Counted from the first letter of the stretch, positions 44,018-53,540 are shown. The stretch: DNA of 64,000 nucleotides from an uncultured Methanobrevibacter sp. (GCA_900318035.1 ONJC01000002.1:106659-170658); one strand, 5' to 3'. Notes: generated by a model not told the origin, from the letters alone. Program-made: numbers and translations.

Positions 44018-45727
44018 TTAACCTATATTGTATTTTTGCAAGAGTAAAATCTCTTCAGTGGAAACTTTTCCACCCTGTTTAAATTTAGCAAAGATTTCTT
44101 CTGCTCTTTCCCTTTCTTCACGGTTTTTGTTAGAACCTGATCCACCTTTGTTATCATTTTTCCTTTTCTTAGGTTTGTTGGAACCTAATTTTTTGTTGAT
44201 AACATGGATATCGCTTAAGATAGCTTTAAATTCTTCATGTTTAGCTGAAGCATTTTTACGTGCTTCGATGAATTTTTTGTGTGCTTCATCAGCTGCAGTT
44301 CTAATGTCATCGGTTTTTCTGAAGTAAGTGAGCATTTCTTCGTGAGCTTCTTGAGCTTTTTCAGAAAGTGCAATAACTTTTTCATGTTCTTCTTCAGATA
44401 ATTTTTTAAGTTCTTGAGCTTCAGTTTTAACGGATTCATCTTCATGAATTTCCATTAACTGTTTTCTTAAATCATTTGCATTTTTAACAAGCTGATTTTC
44501 TTTTTTGATGTCTAAAACGCGAGTTTCAATGATTTTATCAATCTTTTTGATTTCATTTTCTATTTTGATTTTATCGCGTTTACCTGAAGACCATTCGAGA
44601 CTTTTAATTTTACTATTAGCTTCGTTACGAGCCTTTTTAGCAGCTTCAACTTCTTTGTTGATTTCATTACGCTCGTTTCTGTATTCAATAGCTTTATTTA
44701 AGTTTTCTTTTAATGATGCGTTTAACTCATCACGTATTTTACGTTGTTCTTTAGCTATTTTGTTGAATTCTTCCCTTTCATCTGCAACTTTGGAGATTTC
44801 AGCTTCTTTTTCATCTTTTTGTTTTCTTACACCTTCCATAGTGTCGGCAAGAACAAATTCAGATTTAGGGAGTTCTTTTTTATCTTCTTTTTTGTCTTCA
44901 GTTTCAGCAGCATCTTCAGTTTCTTCAGCAGCTTCTTCACTATCTTCAGTTTCTTCAACTTCTTCAACAGCTTCTTCTGCTTCTTCTTCAACAGCTTCTT
45001 CGGTAGCTTCAGTTTCTTCAACTTCTTCTACAGCTTCTTCTGCTTCTTCTTCAACAGCTTCTTCGTCGTCAACAGTTTCAGTTTCTTCTTCAGTGGTTAA
45101 TTGATTAAGAATTTCATCCAAGACTTTACATAAGTCTTTTCCATCTACTACAATATCAGCTATTTCTTTTACAGAATCTTTAGCATTGAATGCAATTCCG
45201 CAACCAGCTGATTCAATCATGGAAATGTCGTTAGCTCCATCTCCAACAGCAACTACTTCATCTAAAGTAATTCCTGCTTCTTCGACATGGTCTTTCAATA
45301 CATCTAATTTGGAACCAGATACTAATGGACCAGTCACTTCACCAGTTAATTTACCATCTTCGACTGTGAAACTATTAGTGTAAACTGTTTCAACACCGAG
45401 TTTGTCTTTTACTTTATCAGCCACTACATCAAAACTACCACTAATGATAGCTACATCTACATCTTTTTCTTTTAAACATTCGATGGTTTTGCAAGCTCCA
45501 TCCATTAATGGGAGATCATCAGCAACTTTCTCGATGTCTTCAATGGAAGTTCCTTCAAGAAGTTGAACTCTGTCTTTAATAGAAGTTTCAAAGTCTATTT
45601 CCCCTTGCATAGCTTTTTCAGTAATTGCAGCTATGTCATCTTCAACATTTGCTAATTTTCCTATCTCATCTATCGCTTCACCATCAATAATAACGTTATC
45701 TAAGTCAAATACTACAAGTTTAATCAA
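44018..45727 (-). CDS. serB: Phosphoserine phosphatase SerB fused to acidic linker and coiled-coil domain
   Basis: The protein is 569 residues from TTG 45727 (4 bases after SD GGTGGT). The first 210 residues form a HAD phosphatase: FDLDNVIIDGEAIDEIG (motif I; DxD present as DLDN), SGSFDVVADKVKDKLG (motif II) and VAVGDGANDISMIESAGCGI (motif III/IV), as in SerB for the last step of serine synthesis. Motif I has Asn at position +4 where Asp or Ser is usual (DLDNVI). A Glu/Ala-rich tandem repeat (about 215-290) follows, then about 260 residues of strongly charged coiled coil like the archaeal COG1340 family, and a KFKQGGKVSTEEILLLQKYN end. The fusion is unexpected for a small metabolic enzyme. 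Confidence 0.8.
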   Translation of the reverse strand: MIKLVVFDLDNVIIDGEAIDEIGKLANVEDDIAAITEKAMQGEIDFETSIKDRVQLLEGTSIEDIEKVADDLPLMDGACKTIECLKEKDVDVAIISGSFDVVADKVKDKLGVETVYTNSFTVEDGKLTGEVTGPLVSGSKLDVLKDHVEEAGITLDEVVAVGDGANDISMIESAGCGIAFNAKDSVKEIADIVVDGKDLCKVLDEILNQLTTEEETETVDDEEAVEEEAEEAVEEVEETEATEEAVEEEAEEAVEEVEETEDSEEAAEETEDAAETEDKKEDKKELPKSEFVLADTMEGVRKQKDEKEAEISKVADEREEFNKIAKEQRKIRDELNASLKENLNKAIEYRNERNEINKEVEAAKKARNEANSKIKSLEWSSGKRDKIKIENEIKKIDKIIETRVLDIKKENQLVKNANDLRKQLMEIHEDESVKTEAQELKKLSEEEHEKVIALSEKAQEAHEEMLTYFRKTDDIRTAADEAHKKFIEARKNASAKHEEFKAILSDIHVINKKLGSNKPKKRKNDNKGGSGSNKNREERERAEEIFAKFKQGGKVSTEEILLLQKYNIG

Positions 45728-45740
45728 TAATACCACCAAA

Positions 45741-46292
45741 TTATATTAAATCTAGCTCACTTAATCTATCGTAAGCTCTTTCGACGCCTAATTTAGCGTC
45801 ACTACGGGTTTTAGCTCCAGTACATACAACTTTACCAGAACCAAATAATAATAAGACCACTTTAGGATCAGATAATCTGTATACTAAACCTGGGAATTGT
45901 TCCGGTTCATATTCAGTATCTTCAAGTTCTAAAGCTACAGCCTCCAAGTTTAATGTGGATTCTAAGTTAGCAGAAGCCACAATGTTTTGAATTTTTATTT
46001 CAAATTCTTCAGGAATGTCTGTGTCGACCTTCCTCATTAAATCTACAGTTCTCTTAATTGCCAATTTAGAGTCATCTATAGATTTTGCTCCAGTGCAAAC
46101 AAGTTTTCCAGAACCAAAAATTAAAGCTGCAGTTTTCGGTTCCTTAAGTTTAAAAACTAAACCTGGGAATTGTTCACGATTGTAAGAAACACCCTCTAAC
46201 ATATTAGAGCTTTCAATTTCTTTTAAATCGATGTCTTTACCAATGCTTGCAGAAGCAACAATGTTTTCAATTTTTATGTCAACATCGGTCAA
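45741..46292 (-). CDS. tbp: TATA-box binding protein
   Basis: The protein is 183 residues from TTG 46292 (TDVDIKIENIVASASIG), which follows GGAGGT by 6 bases; ATG 46307 would add five residues unlike the family. Two repeats of about 90 residues carry the paired EQFPGLVFKL / EQFPGLVYRL and GSGKLVCTGAK / GSGKVVCTGAK motifs that form the DNA-binding saddle. It ends 14 bases before the SerB fusion start. A 16-bp palindrome lies in its promoter. Confidence 0.95.
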   Translation of the reverse strand: MTDVDIKIENIVASASIGKDIDLKEIESSNMLEGVSYNREQFPGLVFKLKEPKTAALIFGSGKLVCTGAKSIDDSKLAIKRTVDLMRKVDTDIPEEFEIKIQNIVASANLESTLNLEAVALELEDTEYEPEQFPGLVYRLSDPKVVLLLFGSGKVVCTGAKTRSDAKLGVERAYDRLSELDLI

Positions 46293-46372
46293 ATTTAAAA
46301 CCTCCATAAGTTATTAAAAGCAGTAAGTAAAATTTAAAGAAAACAAAAAAAAATACGTTAAATTTTTACTAA

Positions 46373-46388
46373 TAAACTATATAGTTTA
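46373..46388. promoter_or_regulatory. 16-bp palindrome in the tbp upstream region
   Basis: TAAACTATATAGTTTA is a perfect palindrome 81 bases upstream of the tbp start, next to the TATA-like ATTTATATACTATTTAAA on the minus strand. The rest of the gap 46308-46739 is AT-rich and shows no gene; the TATA box for the plus-strand GT2 gene is TATTATTTATATAAT near 46686-46700. Confidence 0.4.
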
Positions 46389-46739
46389 AATAGTATATAA
46401 ATGTATGTTTATTTTATGCATTTTACAAAATTTTTTAAAAATTTCAAAAAAAATAATTTAGAATTCTACATTGAGGCAGATATTTTTCCAAAAGTACTAT
46501 TTAAATAAATGTTATATTTTAAATAAAAATATTATAAAAATACATATGGTCTATTCATTAAAAACAAAATAATAAACTGTAAACACTATTTAAAAATCGT
46601 TTCAGAAAATGTTGATAAAGCCATGATTTCAACAATGAATTTAGAATAACAGACCTTTTTTTATTTAAGCCTATTTCGCAATAATATATTATTTATATAA
46701 TGTCTGCTAAATCTAATACCAATTATCGAGGTAACCAAA

Positions 46740-47699
46740 ATGGATAAAATAAGTATAATAATACCCTGCTATAACATGGAAAAGCTTGTTGCCAAATGCA
46801 TTTCATCCATAAAAGATCAAAGTTATACTAATTTTGAGGCCATATTCGTCGATGACGGAAGTCAGGACAGAACCAAAGAGATAATCGAAGAGAACATAAA
46901 AGACGATGCAAGAATGAAATATGTCTACAAGGAAAACGGAGGCCTTTCATCAGCCAGGAACTTTGGTCTGGACATGGTGACCAGCGAATACGTATGCTTT
47001 ATAGACAGCGATGATTATATTGAAAGAGATTTTTTAATGGAGCTGTACAACAGTCTGATTGAGAACAACTCCGACATTTCCGTATGCTACTTCAACAGGG
47101 TTTATGAAAACAAGGTTGAACTGAATAAGTTTAAAAGCGTATTTTATAATTTGGTCAGGTTTCCGGCAGCATGGAACAAATTATATAAGACATCGCTGTT
47201 CAAGGACAATGACATATATTTCCCTCCGGGAAAATGGTTTGAGGATCTGGGGACATTTCCAAAGCTGTACATGATGTCCAACAAGAGGATTTCAATCGTT
47301 GAAAAACCGTTGTATCAGTATATCCAGAATCCGACATCAATCACACACACCTTTGACGAGAGGATTTACGACAGCTATGACATGGTGAAAACCAACGAGG
47401 ATTTTGCCAGAAAAAATAACATCTTTAATGAATACTATACTGAGCTGGAATTCATCAACATTTACCATACCCTGATTGGAACAGTTTACAGAAGCAGCTT
47501 TTTGGAAGGATTTGATGAAGACAAGGTAAAGGAAATTGAAAAACGTGTCAGCGACAATTATCCGGACTGGCATAAAAATGAAGGAATCAGGGAACTCCAG
47601 TTATTTTACAGAATATATCTCAAGGCGCTTCATCATAAACAGTACAGACTGATTGTATTCCTATTGAAATTATTACACGACAAAATTAATGTGAGCTAA
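46740..47699 (+). CDS. Family 2 glycosyltransferase
   Basis: The 319-residue protein has the GT-A opening ISIIIPCYNMEKLVAKCISS, VDDGSQDRTKEI at about 37-48, NGGLSSARNFGLD at about 68-80, the acidic VCFIDSDDYIE at about 88-98 and a later AAWNKLYKTSLF. It uses a nucleotide sugar to make a surface glycan. Acceptor unknown. SD GAGGTAA precedes ATG 46740. The CYTH gene follows after 3 bases. Confidence 0.88.
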   Translation: MDKISIIIPCYNMEKLVAKCISSIKDQSYTNFEAIFVDDGSQDRTKEIIEENIKDDARMKYVYKENGGLSSARNFGLDMVTSEYVCFIDSDDYIERDFLMELYNSLIENNSDISVCYFNRVYENKVELNKFKSVFYNLVRFPAAWNKLYKTSLFKDNDIYFPPGKWFEDLGTFPKLYMMSNKRISIVEKPLYQYIQNPTSITHTFDERIYDSYDMVKTNEDFARKNNIFNEYYTELEFINIYHTLIGTVYRSSFLEGFDEDKVKEIEKRVSDNYPDWHKNEGIRELQLFYRIYLKALHHKQYRLIVFLLKLLHDKINVS

Positions 47700-47702
47700 A
47701 CT

Positions 47703-48245
47703 ATGATAGAAGTTGAAGTGAAAGCAAAAATAAGCAGTTTTGAAGAAATGGAAAAAAGACTCGATGAAATCGGTGCGAGAAAAACCAAAAAAGAATTTCA
47801 GGAAGACATCTACTTTAACAGTCCCGTAGTGGATTTTGCGCAGACTGATGAGGCATTGAGAATCAGAACCACAAGGGAAAATGACAACACCAACATCTTC
47901 ATCACCTACAAGGGTCCCAAAATAGATGCATCATCAAAAACAAGAAAAGAAATAGAGATGGGAATCGATGATGCTGAGAAATGCTCGGATATTTTTGAGG
48001 AAATCGGATTTAAAAAGGTAAGGGCCGTGAGGAAAAACAGACAGTATTATGAATATGAAAATTTTGAAATATCCCTGGATGATATTGAAGGATTGGATCC
48101 ATATATGGAAATAGAAATTGGTCTGGCTGACGGTGAAGACTATTCAGATGCCCAGAATAAAATTTTCGAACTGTTTGAAAAATTGGGAATCACAGACGGC
48201 TTTGAGAGAACCTCATATCTGGAACTATTAGAAAACTTATATTAA
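47703..48245 (+). CDS. CYTH-domain protein (CyaB/thiamine-triphosphatase-like)
   Basis: The 180-residue protein has the ExExK signature EVEVKAK at 3-9, the tunnel-lining basic residues (EALRIRTTRENDNTNIFITY, KTRKEIE, VRAVRKNRQYYEYEN) and acidic EISLDDIEGLDPYMEIEI. The fold binds triphosphates with Mg2+. In archaea it is annotated as class IV adenylate cyclase but the true substrate is uncertain. It is co-transcribed with the glycosyltransferase. Confidence 0.88.
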   Translation: MIEVEVKAKISSFEEMEKRLDEIGARKTKKEFQEDIYFNSPVVDFAQTDEALRIRTTRENDNTNIFITYKGPKIDASSKTRKEIEMGIDDAEKCSDIFEEIGFKKVRAVRKNRQYYEYENFEISLDDIEGLDPYMEIEIGLADGEDYSDAQNKIFELFEKLGITDGFERTSYLELLENLY

Positions 48246-48300
48246 TAACAAAGTTATTATAAATATATAATATTAATATTAATTTTAAGAAGTGATTATA

Positions 48301-49470
48301 TTGCAATATTTTATAAGTCATTATAATAAAGAGTCTGAATTAACATTTCCGGATGACATTACAATTTATGACACTACTTTAAGAGACGGGGAACAGACCC
48401 CTGGAGTTTGTTTTAGCCTTGATGAAAAATTAGAAATAGCAAGGAAACTTGACCAGTTTAAAATTCATCAGATCGAAGCCGGTTTTCCAATAGTTTCAGA
48501 AAAGGAAAAGGAATCCGTAAAGACAATAGCCAATGAAGGACTTGACGCTACAATACTCGGATTGACCAGAACAAAACCGGAAGACATTGATGCCGCACTT
48601 GACTGTGATGTGGACGGAGTGATTACATTCGTCGGAACCTCCGACATTCACCTGGACCACAAGATGCACATAACCAGACAGGACGCCATCAATTTATGTG
48701 AAACCGCAGTAGACTACGCTAAAGACCATGGTTTGTTTGTGGCATTTTCCGCAGAAGACGCTACAAGAACAGATATCGAATTTTTAAAACGTATTTACGG
48801 TAAAGCCCAGGAATGCGGAGCAGACAGAGTCCACATAGCCGACACTACCGGAGCAATAACCCCACAGGGCATAAAATACCTGGTGGAGGAACTTGTAAAA
48901 GACATTGACATCGATATTGCTGTTCATTTGCACAATGACTTCGGTTTGGCCGTGATAAATTCAATTACCGGAGTTTTAGCAGGTGCAAAAGCCGTGTCAA
49001 CAACAGTCAACGGTATCGGCGAGCGTGCAGGTAATGCATCTTTGGAAGAGCTCATCATGGCAATGAAAATCCTATACGGAAAGGATTATGGATTCAAAAC
49101 AAAATACATCAAAGAGTTATCAGATTTAGTTTCAAGGGCCAGCGGCCTTCCTATTCCATACAACAAGCCTGTCGTTGGAAATAACGTGTTCAGGCACGAA
49201 TCCGGAATTCATGTTGATGCAGTCATTGAAGAGCCTCTGTGTTACGAACCATATCTTCCAGAACTGGTTGGTCAAAAAAGACAGCTTGTTTTGGGCAAGC
49301 ATTCAGGATGCAGAGCCGTCAGGGCAAAATTAAATGAATGCGAACTTGACGTCAGTGATGAGGAACTTATAGAAATTGTAAGACAGGTCAAAAAATCAAG
49401 AGAAGAAGGAAAATACATCAATGACCAAGTATTCAAGGACATAGTTAAAAAAATCAGTAAAAAGGAATAG
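48301..49470 (+). CDS. aksA: Homocitrate synthase family protein (AksA; LeuA-related)
   Basis: The protein is 389 residues from TTG 48301 (SD AAGTGAT just upstream). HMGL-like barrel motifs are DTTLRDGEQTPGVCFSLDEK, GFPIVSEKE, SAEDATRTD, IADTTGAITP, HLHNDFGLAV, NGIGERAGNASLEELI and GKHSGCRAV. It adds acetyl-CoA to a 2-oxo acid. Because a homoaconitase-type large subunit follows without a gap, AksA for coenzyme B side-chain synthesis is the best call; isopropylmalate synthase is the alternative. The short C-terminus lacks a leucine-regulatory domain, which favours AksA. Confidence 0.8.
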   Translation: MQYFISHYNKESELTFPDDITIYDTTLRDGEQTPGVCFSLDEKLEIARKLDQFKIHQIEAGFPIVSEKEKESVKTIANEGLDATILGLTRTKPEDIDAALDCDVDGVITFVGTSDIHLDHKMHITRQDAINLCETAVDYAKDHGLFVAFSAEDATRTDIEFLKRIYGKAQECGADRVHIADTTGAITPQGIKYLVEELVKDIDIDIAVHLHNDFGLAVINSITGVLAGAKAVSTTVNGIGERAGNASLEELIMAMKILYGKDYGFKTKYIKELSDLVSRASGLPIPYNKPVVGNNVFRHESGIHVDAVIEEPLCYEPYLPELVGQKRQLVLGKHSGCRAVRAKLNECELDVSDEELIEIVRQVKKSREEGKYINDQVFKDIVKKISKKE

Positions 49471-50730
49471 ATGACAATGAACATTACTGAAAAAATATTA
49501 TCTTCAAAAGCGGGCCACGAAGTAACCCCCGGCGAAATTATCGAAATTCCGGTTGACCTTGCAATGTCCCATGACGGTACGTCACCCCCTGCCATTAAAA
49601 CATTTGAAAAATTGGCTGATAAGGTATGGGATCCGGAAAAGATAGCAATAATCTTTGATCATAACATTCCTGCAAACACAATCGGATCTGCCGAATTTCA
49701 GAAAGTTTGCAGAAACTTCATTAAAACCCAGAACATTACAAAAAACTTCATACACGGTGAGGGAATCTGCCACCAGGTAGTTCCGGAAATGGGGCTGGTC
49801 GAACCCGGAAAGGTTATTGTAGGTGCAGATTCACACACATGTACATATGGTGCCTTTGGAGCATTTTCAACAGGTATGGGAGCAACAGACCTTGCTATGG
49901 TTTGGGCAACCGGCAAAACATGGTTTATGGTTCCAGAAGCTATAAAAATGACCATTGAAGGAGAACTGAATCCATATATTGCACCAAAAGACATCATATT
50001 GAATATCATCGGAGAAATAGGAATTGCCGGCGCAACATATAAGACTGCAGAATTCTGTGGTGAAACAATAGAAAACATGGGTGTTGAAGGAAGGGCAACC
50101 ATGTGCAACATGGCAATTGAAATGGGTGCCAAAAACGGAATAATGGAACCAAACCATGATGTCATCAACTATGTCTGTAAAAAAACCGGCAAAAGCGAAA
50201 ATGAACTTAACATCGTAAAATCAGACAGCGATGCCGTGTACTCACAGGAAATGCACTTCGACATTACCGAAATGGAACCTCAAATAGCCTGTCCGAATGA
50301 TGTGGATAACGTTTGCGACATATCAAAAATTGAAGGAACCGCAATCGACCAATGCCTAATCGGCTCATGTACAAATGGAAGGCTGTCAGACTTAAAAGAT
50401 GCATGCGATATCCTGGAAAACCAAAAGATAGCCGATGATGTGAGACTGTTGATATTCCCTGCTTCAAGAGAAATTTACAAAAAGGCAATGCATTTGGGAT
50501 ACCTCGACACATTCATTGATGCAGGAGCCATTGTCTGCAATCCTGGCTGCGGACCATGTCTTGGAGGACACATGGGAGTATTATCCGAAGGAGAATCCTG
50601 CATCTCAACAACAAACAGGAACTTTAAGGGCAGAATGGGAGACCCTAAATCTTCTGTTTACCTATCAAATTCAAAAGTAGTAGCTGCTTCAGCAATTACA
50701 GGCGTTATTACAAATCCAAAAGACCTATAA
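49471..50730 (+). CDS. hacA: Homoaconitase large subunit (HacA/AksD; LeuC-related)
   Basis: The 419-residue aconitase-family protein has GADSHTCTYGAFGAFSTGMG, the Fe-S cysteines in the first motif, in GSCTNGR (about 298) and in NPGCGPCLGG (about 359), and the LSNSKVVAASAITG end. The family dehydrates and rehydrates tricarboxylates. The gene begins right at the aksA stop, so the pair probably works on homocitrate on the way to 2-oxosuberate for coenzyme B. The small subunit is not in the window. ATG 49471 and ATG 49477 are both possible starts. Confidence 0.83.
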   Translation: MTMNITEKILSSKAGHEVTPGEIIEIPVDLAMSHDGTSPPAIKTFEKLADKVWDPEKIAIIFDHNIPANTIGSAEFQKVCRNFIKTQNITKNFIHGEGICHQVVPEMGLVEPGKVIVGADSHTCTYGAFGAFSTGMGATDLAMVWATGKTWFMVPEAIKMTIEGELNPYIAPKDIILNIIGEIGIAGATYKTAEFCGETIENMGVEGRATMCNMAIEMGAKNGIMEPNHDVINYVCKKTGKSENELNIVKSDSDAVYSQEMHFDITEMEPQIACPNDVDNVCDISKIEGTAIDQCLIGSCTNGRLSDLKDACDILENQKIADDVRLLIFPASREIYKKAMHLGYLDTFIDAGAIVCNPGCGPCLGGHMGVLSEGESCISTTNRNFKGRMGDPKSSVYLSNSKVVAASAITGVITNPKDL

Positions 50731-50739
50731 GTGATTTAA

Positions 50740-51303
50740 ATGGCAACAGAAAAAAACGAAGCAAACAAAAGACTTATTGAAAAAATGGACGATTTGGAAG
50801 AAAGCTATGGACAAGAATTCTCCAACACACAAAAAATTCTATTGACAACGGACGGGTCGATTACTGCAATTCTGGATGTGCTGTATGGAAAAATTAGCCT
50901 GATTACACTCGACCAGCATTTTGAAGATGCAGACCTAGACCGTGCAAGACTGGTTAATGTTAAGGTGGGCGATGAGATTAATTTCAGAGAGGTTCTAATG
51001 CATAAGGAAGGCAAACCCCTAATCTATGCAATATCCCACGTTCCGCTAGACAGATGCAGTGATGGAATCTGTTCCGATTTGCTGAGAGCAGACATACCTA
51101 TCGGAAGAATATTAAAAAATTATAAAATCGAATCAAGAAGAGAAGTAAAAAACATATTTATAGAAAAACCAAATGAAAAGCTACAGGACTTGTTTAAAAC
51201 AGATGAGGACTTTTTAGCTCGTGATTACGTTATCATCAACAATGACGAAATATTAATGTGGATTAAAGAAATGTTTCCAGTAAGTTATTTCACAGAAATT
51301 TAG
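50740..51303 (+). CDS. DUF98 (chorismate lyase-like) protein, copy 1
   Basis: The 187-residue protein has the DUF98 features TQKILLTTDGSITAILDVLY, ISLITLDQHF, GDEINFREVLMHKEGKPLIY, VPLDRCSDGI, and the ending LARDYVIINNDEILMWIKEM. The fold is that of chorismate pyruvate-lyases, so formation of 4-hydroxybenzoate for methanopterin is a possible role (inference). SD AAGTGAT precedes ATG 50740. Copies 2 and 3 follow on the same strand. Confidence 0.8.
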   Translation: MATEKNEANKRLIEKMDDLEESYGQEFSNTQKILLTTDGSITAILDVLYGKISLITLDQHFEDADLDRARLVNVKVGDEINFREVLMHKEGKPLIYAISHVPLDRCSDGICSDLLRADIPIGRILKNYKIESRREVKNIFIEKPNEKLQDLFKTDEDFLARDYVIINNDEILMWIKEMFPVSYFTEI

Positions 51304-51312
51304 GCGATTTAC

Positions 51313-51885
51313 ATGATTAGCAAAAATGAAACCATACCAAACATAGTTAGAGAAAAAATTAGAGAACTGGAAGAAAAAAACGATGTAAAACTCTCAACTA
51401 TACAGAAAATACTATGCTCCATAGAAGGACCAGTCGTTACAACTTTGGATATCCTGTACGGAGACATGAACATATTCGTACTGGACCAGCACATAGAAAA
51501 GGCAAATGACGACATTGCCGAAAAACTTGAAATAAATGAAGGCGATGAAATAGATTTAAGGGAAGTCCTTCTGCACAAACATGGCCGCCCACTCGTATAT
51601 GGCCTGTCTTACATTCCAAAAGACAGATGCAGCAATACAGTAATTGAAAAATTGCTTAAGGAAGACCAGACTACCGGCAGAATACTATTGGAGCATGAAA
51701 TAGAAACAATTACAAAAATAGAAAATATTTACATCGAAAAACCTGATGAAAAACTTCAAAACCTGTTCCATAACAATGGAAATTTGTTAGCACGCGAATA
51801 CATATTGATACACAAGAAAAATATAGTTATCTGGTCGAAGGAGGCGTGCCCTTTAAGTTACTTTAACGAATCAATAAAGGAATAG
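51313..51885 (+). CDS. DUF98 (chorismate lyase-like) protein, copy 2
   Basis: The 190-residue paralogue has TIQKILCSIEGPVVTTLDIL, VLDQHIEKAND, GDEIDLREVLLHKHGRPLVY, IPKDRCSNTV, and LAREYILIHKKNIVIWSKEA. It starts 9 bases after copy 1. It shares the LREVLLHK/R-P-LVY and RxY-I-H-K residues with copies 1 and 3, so all three look intact. Confidence 0.8.
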   Translation: MISKNETIPNIVREKIRELEEKNDVKLSTIQKILCSIEGPVVTTLDILYGDMNIFVLDQHIEKANDDIAEKLEINEGDEIDLREVLLHKHGRPLVYGLSYIPKDRCSNTVIEKLLKEDQTTGRILLEHEIETITKIENIYIEKPDEKLQNLFHNNGNLLAREYILIHKKNIVIWSKEACPLSYFNESIKE

Positions 51886-51940
51886 GATTTAAAAATCTCC
51901 AGAACATGATTTAGTCTAAAAATCAATCCAAGTGATTTAA

Positions 51941-52498
51941 ATGATTCCGGAAGGACATGTTATAAAAAATGAAATAAGAGATGAAATTAACAAAGTAGAA
52001 GAAAAACATGACATAAAACTCTCTACTATACAAAAAATACTATTGTCCATTAATGCACCGATTTCAACAATTCTGGACGTGTTATATGGTACGGTTAATT
52101 TATTCATGCTGGACCAGCACCTGGAGAAATCTCCGAAAACATCTAAAATAATAAACATCCAGAAGGGTGACGAGATACTTTACAGAGAATCCATCGTTCA
52201 CAAAAGGGGAAAGCCGTTAGTCCATGTGACATCAGTTGTTCCAACAGCACGATGCAGCGAGAAAACCCTTGAAGATCTCTTTTCAGAAAAAATGACAACA
52301 GGAAAAATCCTGGACACACACAATCATGAAACCCTTAGAAGAATTACAAAAATTTCAGTTGAAGCACCGAATGAAATTCTTATGGATCTGTTCAAAACAG
52401 ATGAAGACATGCTGACAAGGGAATACATAATGATACACAAGGGAGAGGTAATCATCTGGACTAAAGAAGCATATCCTCTAAGCTACTTCATGATTTAA
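51941..52498 (+). CDS. DUF98 (chorismate lyase-like) protein, copy 3
   Basis: The 185-residue paralogue has TIQKILLSINAPISTILDVL, FMLDQHLEKSP, GDEILYRESIVHKRGKPLVH, VPTARCSEKT and LTREYIMIHKGEVIIWTKEA. The residues VSYF/LSYF close all three copies. SD AAGTGAT precedes ATG 51941. It is closest to copy 2 at its N-terminus (KHDIKLSTIQKIL). FEN-1 follows after 14 bases, so the run may be one operon. Confidence 0.8.
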   Translation: MIPEGHVIKNEIRDEINKVEEKHDIKLSTIQKILLSINAPISTILDVLYGTVNLFMLDQHLEKSPKTSKIINIQKGDEILYRESIVHKRGKPLVHVTSVVPTARCSEKTLEDLFSEKMTTGKILDTHNHETLRRITKISVEAPNEILMDLFKTDEDMLTREYIMIHKGEVIIWTKEAYPLSYFMI

Positions 52499-52512
52499 CT
52501 AAGGTGTTGAAT

Positions 52513-53496
52513 ATGGGCGTTAAACTTAAAGACATAATTGAACCAAAAAAAATTGATTTTAAAGACCTTGAAGGAAGAGCAGTCTCCATTGACGCATTCA
52601 ATACTCTTTATCAATTTTTATCAACAATAAGGCAAAGAGACGGAAGACCATTGACTGATGAAAACGGGAACGTGACATCACATTTAAGCGGAATCCTCTA
52701 CAGGAACTCATCAATGGTTGAAAAGGATATCAAACCAATTTATGTCTTTGACGGCAAATCATCAGAACTTAAAAGCGACACCCAGCAAAAAAGAAGAGAA
52801 GTGAGAGATGAGGCGGAAAAAATTTATAAAGAAGCATTGGCTGAAGGAGATACCGAAAAAGCGCGCAAATTTGCTATGAGGTCCTCCAAACTATCTCCCG
52901 AAATAATCGAATCATCCAAAAAGTTACTGACATTAATGGGAATACCATATGTGGAAGCCAAAGGGGAAGGTGAAGCCCAGGCAGCATATCTTGTTGCAAA
53001 TGGTGATGCATATGCAGTGGCTTCACAGGATTACGACTGCCTGCTGTTCGGAGCCAAAAGAGTCGTGAGAAACCTGGCCATCAATTCAAACTTGGGAAAC
53101 CTTGAATATTACGAACTGAACAGGGTTTTAAAAGAATTGGACATTACAAGAGAAGAGTTAATAGATATGGGAATATTGATAGGCACTGATTTTTGTGAAG
53201 GCCTGAAGGGAGTCGGTGCAAAAACTGCGCTTAAACTGGCCCATAAAGGACAGCTCAAGGAAAAATTGGCTGAACTTCAAAAGGAATCTACCCATGATTT
53301 GGATGAAGTAAGGGAACTGTTTTTAAACCATAATGTTAATACCGACTATAAAATCAAATGGGAAAAGCCAAATAAAGATAAATTAATAGAATTTCTATGT
53401 TACGAACACGGATTTTCTGTTGACCGCGTGAGTAAAGCGTCAGACAAACTCAAAAATTTGAATTCCTCACAGGGAAGTCTTGACGCCTGGTTTTAG
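52513..53496 (+). CDS. fen: Flap endonuclease 1
   Basis: The protein is 327 residues from ATG 52513 (GVKLKDIIEPKKIDFKDLEG). FEN-1/XPG motifs are SIDAFNTLYQF, YVFDGKSSELK, VEAKGEGEAQAAYL, SQDYDCLLFGA and IGTDFCEGLKGVGAKTALKL (helix-hairpin-helix). The end QGSLDAWF is a PCNA-binding box. It removes 5' flaps in replication and repair. A TTG at 52504 is less likely as start. Confidence 0.94.
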   Translation: MGVKLKDIIEPKKIDFKDLEGRAVSIDAFNTLYQFLSTIRQRDGRPLTDENGNVTSHLSGILYRNSSMVEKDIKPIYVFDGKSSELKSDTQQKRREVRDEAEKIYKEALAEGDTEKARKFAMRSSKLSPEIIESSKKLLTLMGIPYVEAKGEGEAQAAYLVANGDAYAVASQDYDCLLFGAKRVVRNLAINSNLGNLEYYELNRVLKELDITREELIDMGILIGTDFCEGLKGVGAKTALKLAHKGQLKEKLAELQKESTHDLDEVRELFLNHNVNTDYKIKWEKPNKDKLIEFLCYEHGFSVDRVSKASDKLKNLNSSQGSLDAWF

Positions 53497-53540
53497 AATA
53501 CATTTATATAATCCTAAATTATACTATTAATTGGATTCTA

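Noticed and set aside
44505..45104. Plus-strand open frames opposite the SerB coiled-coil part
   Set aside because: Low-complexity Ser/Phe frames that come from antisense reading of Glu/Lys-rich codons.
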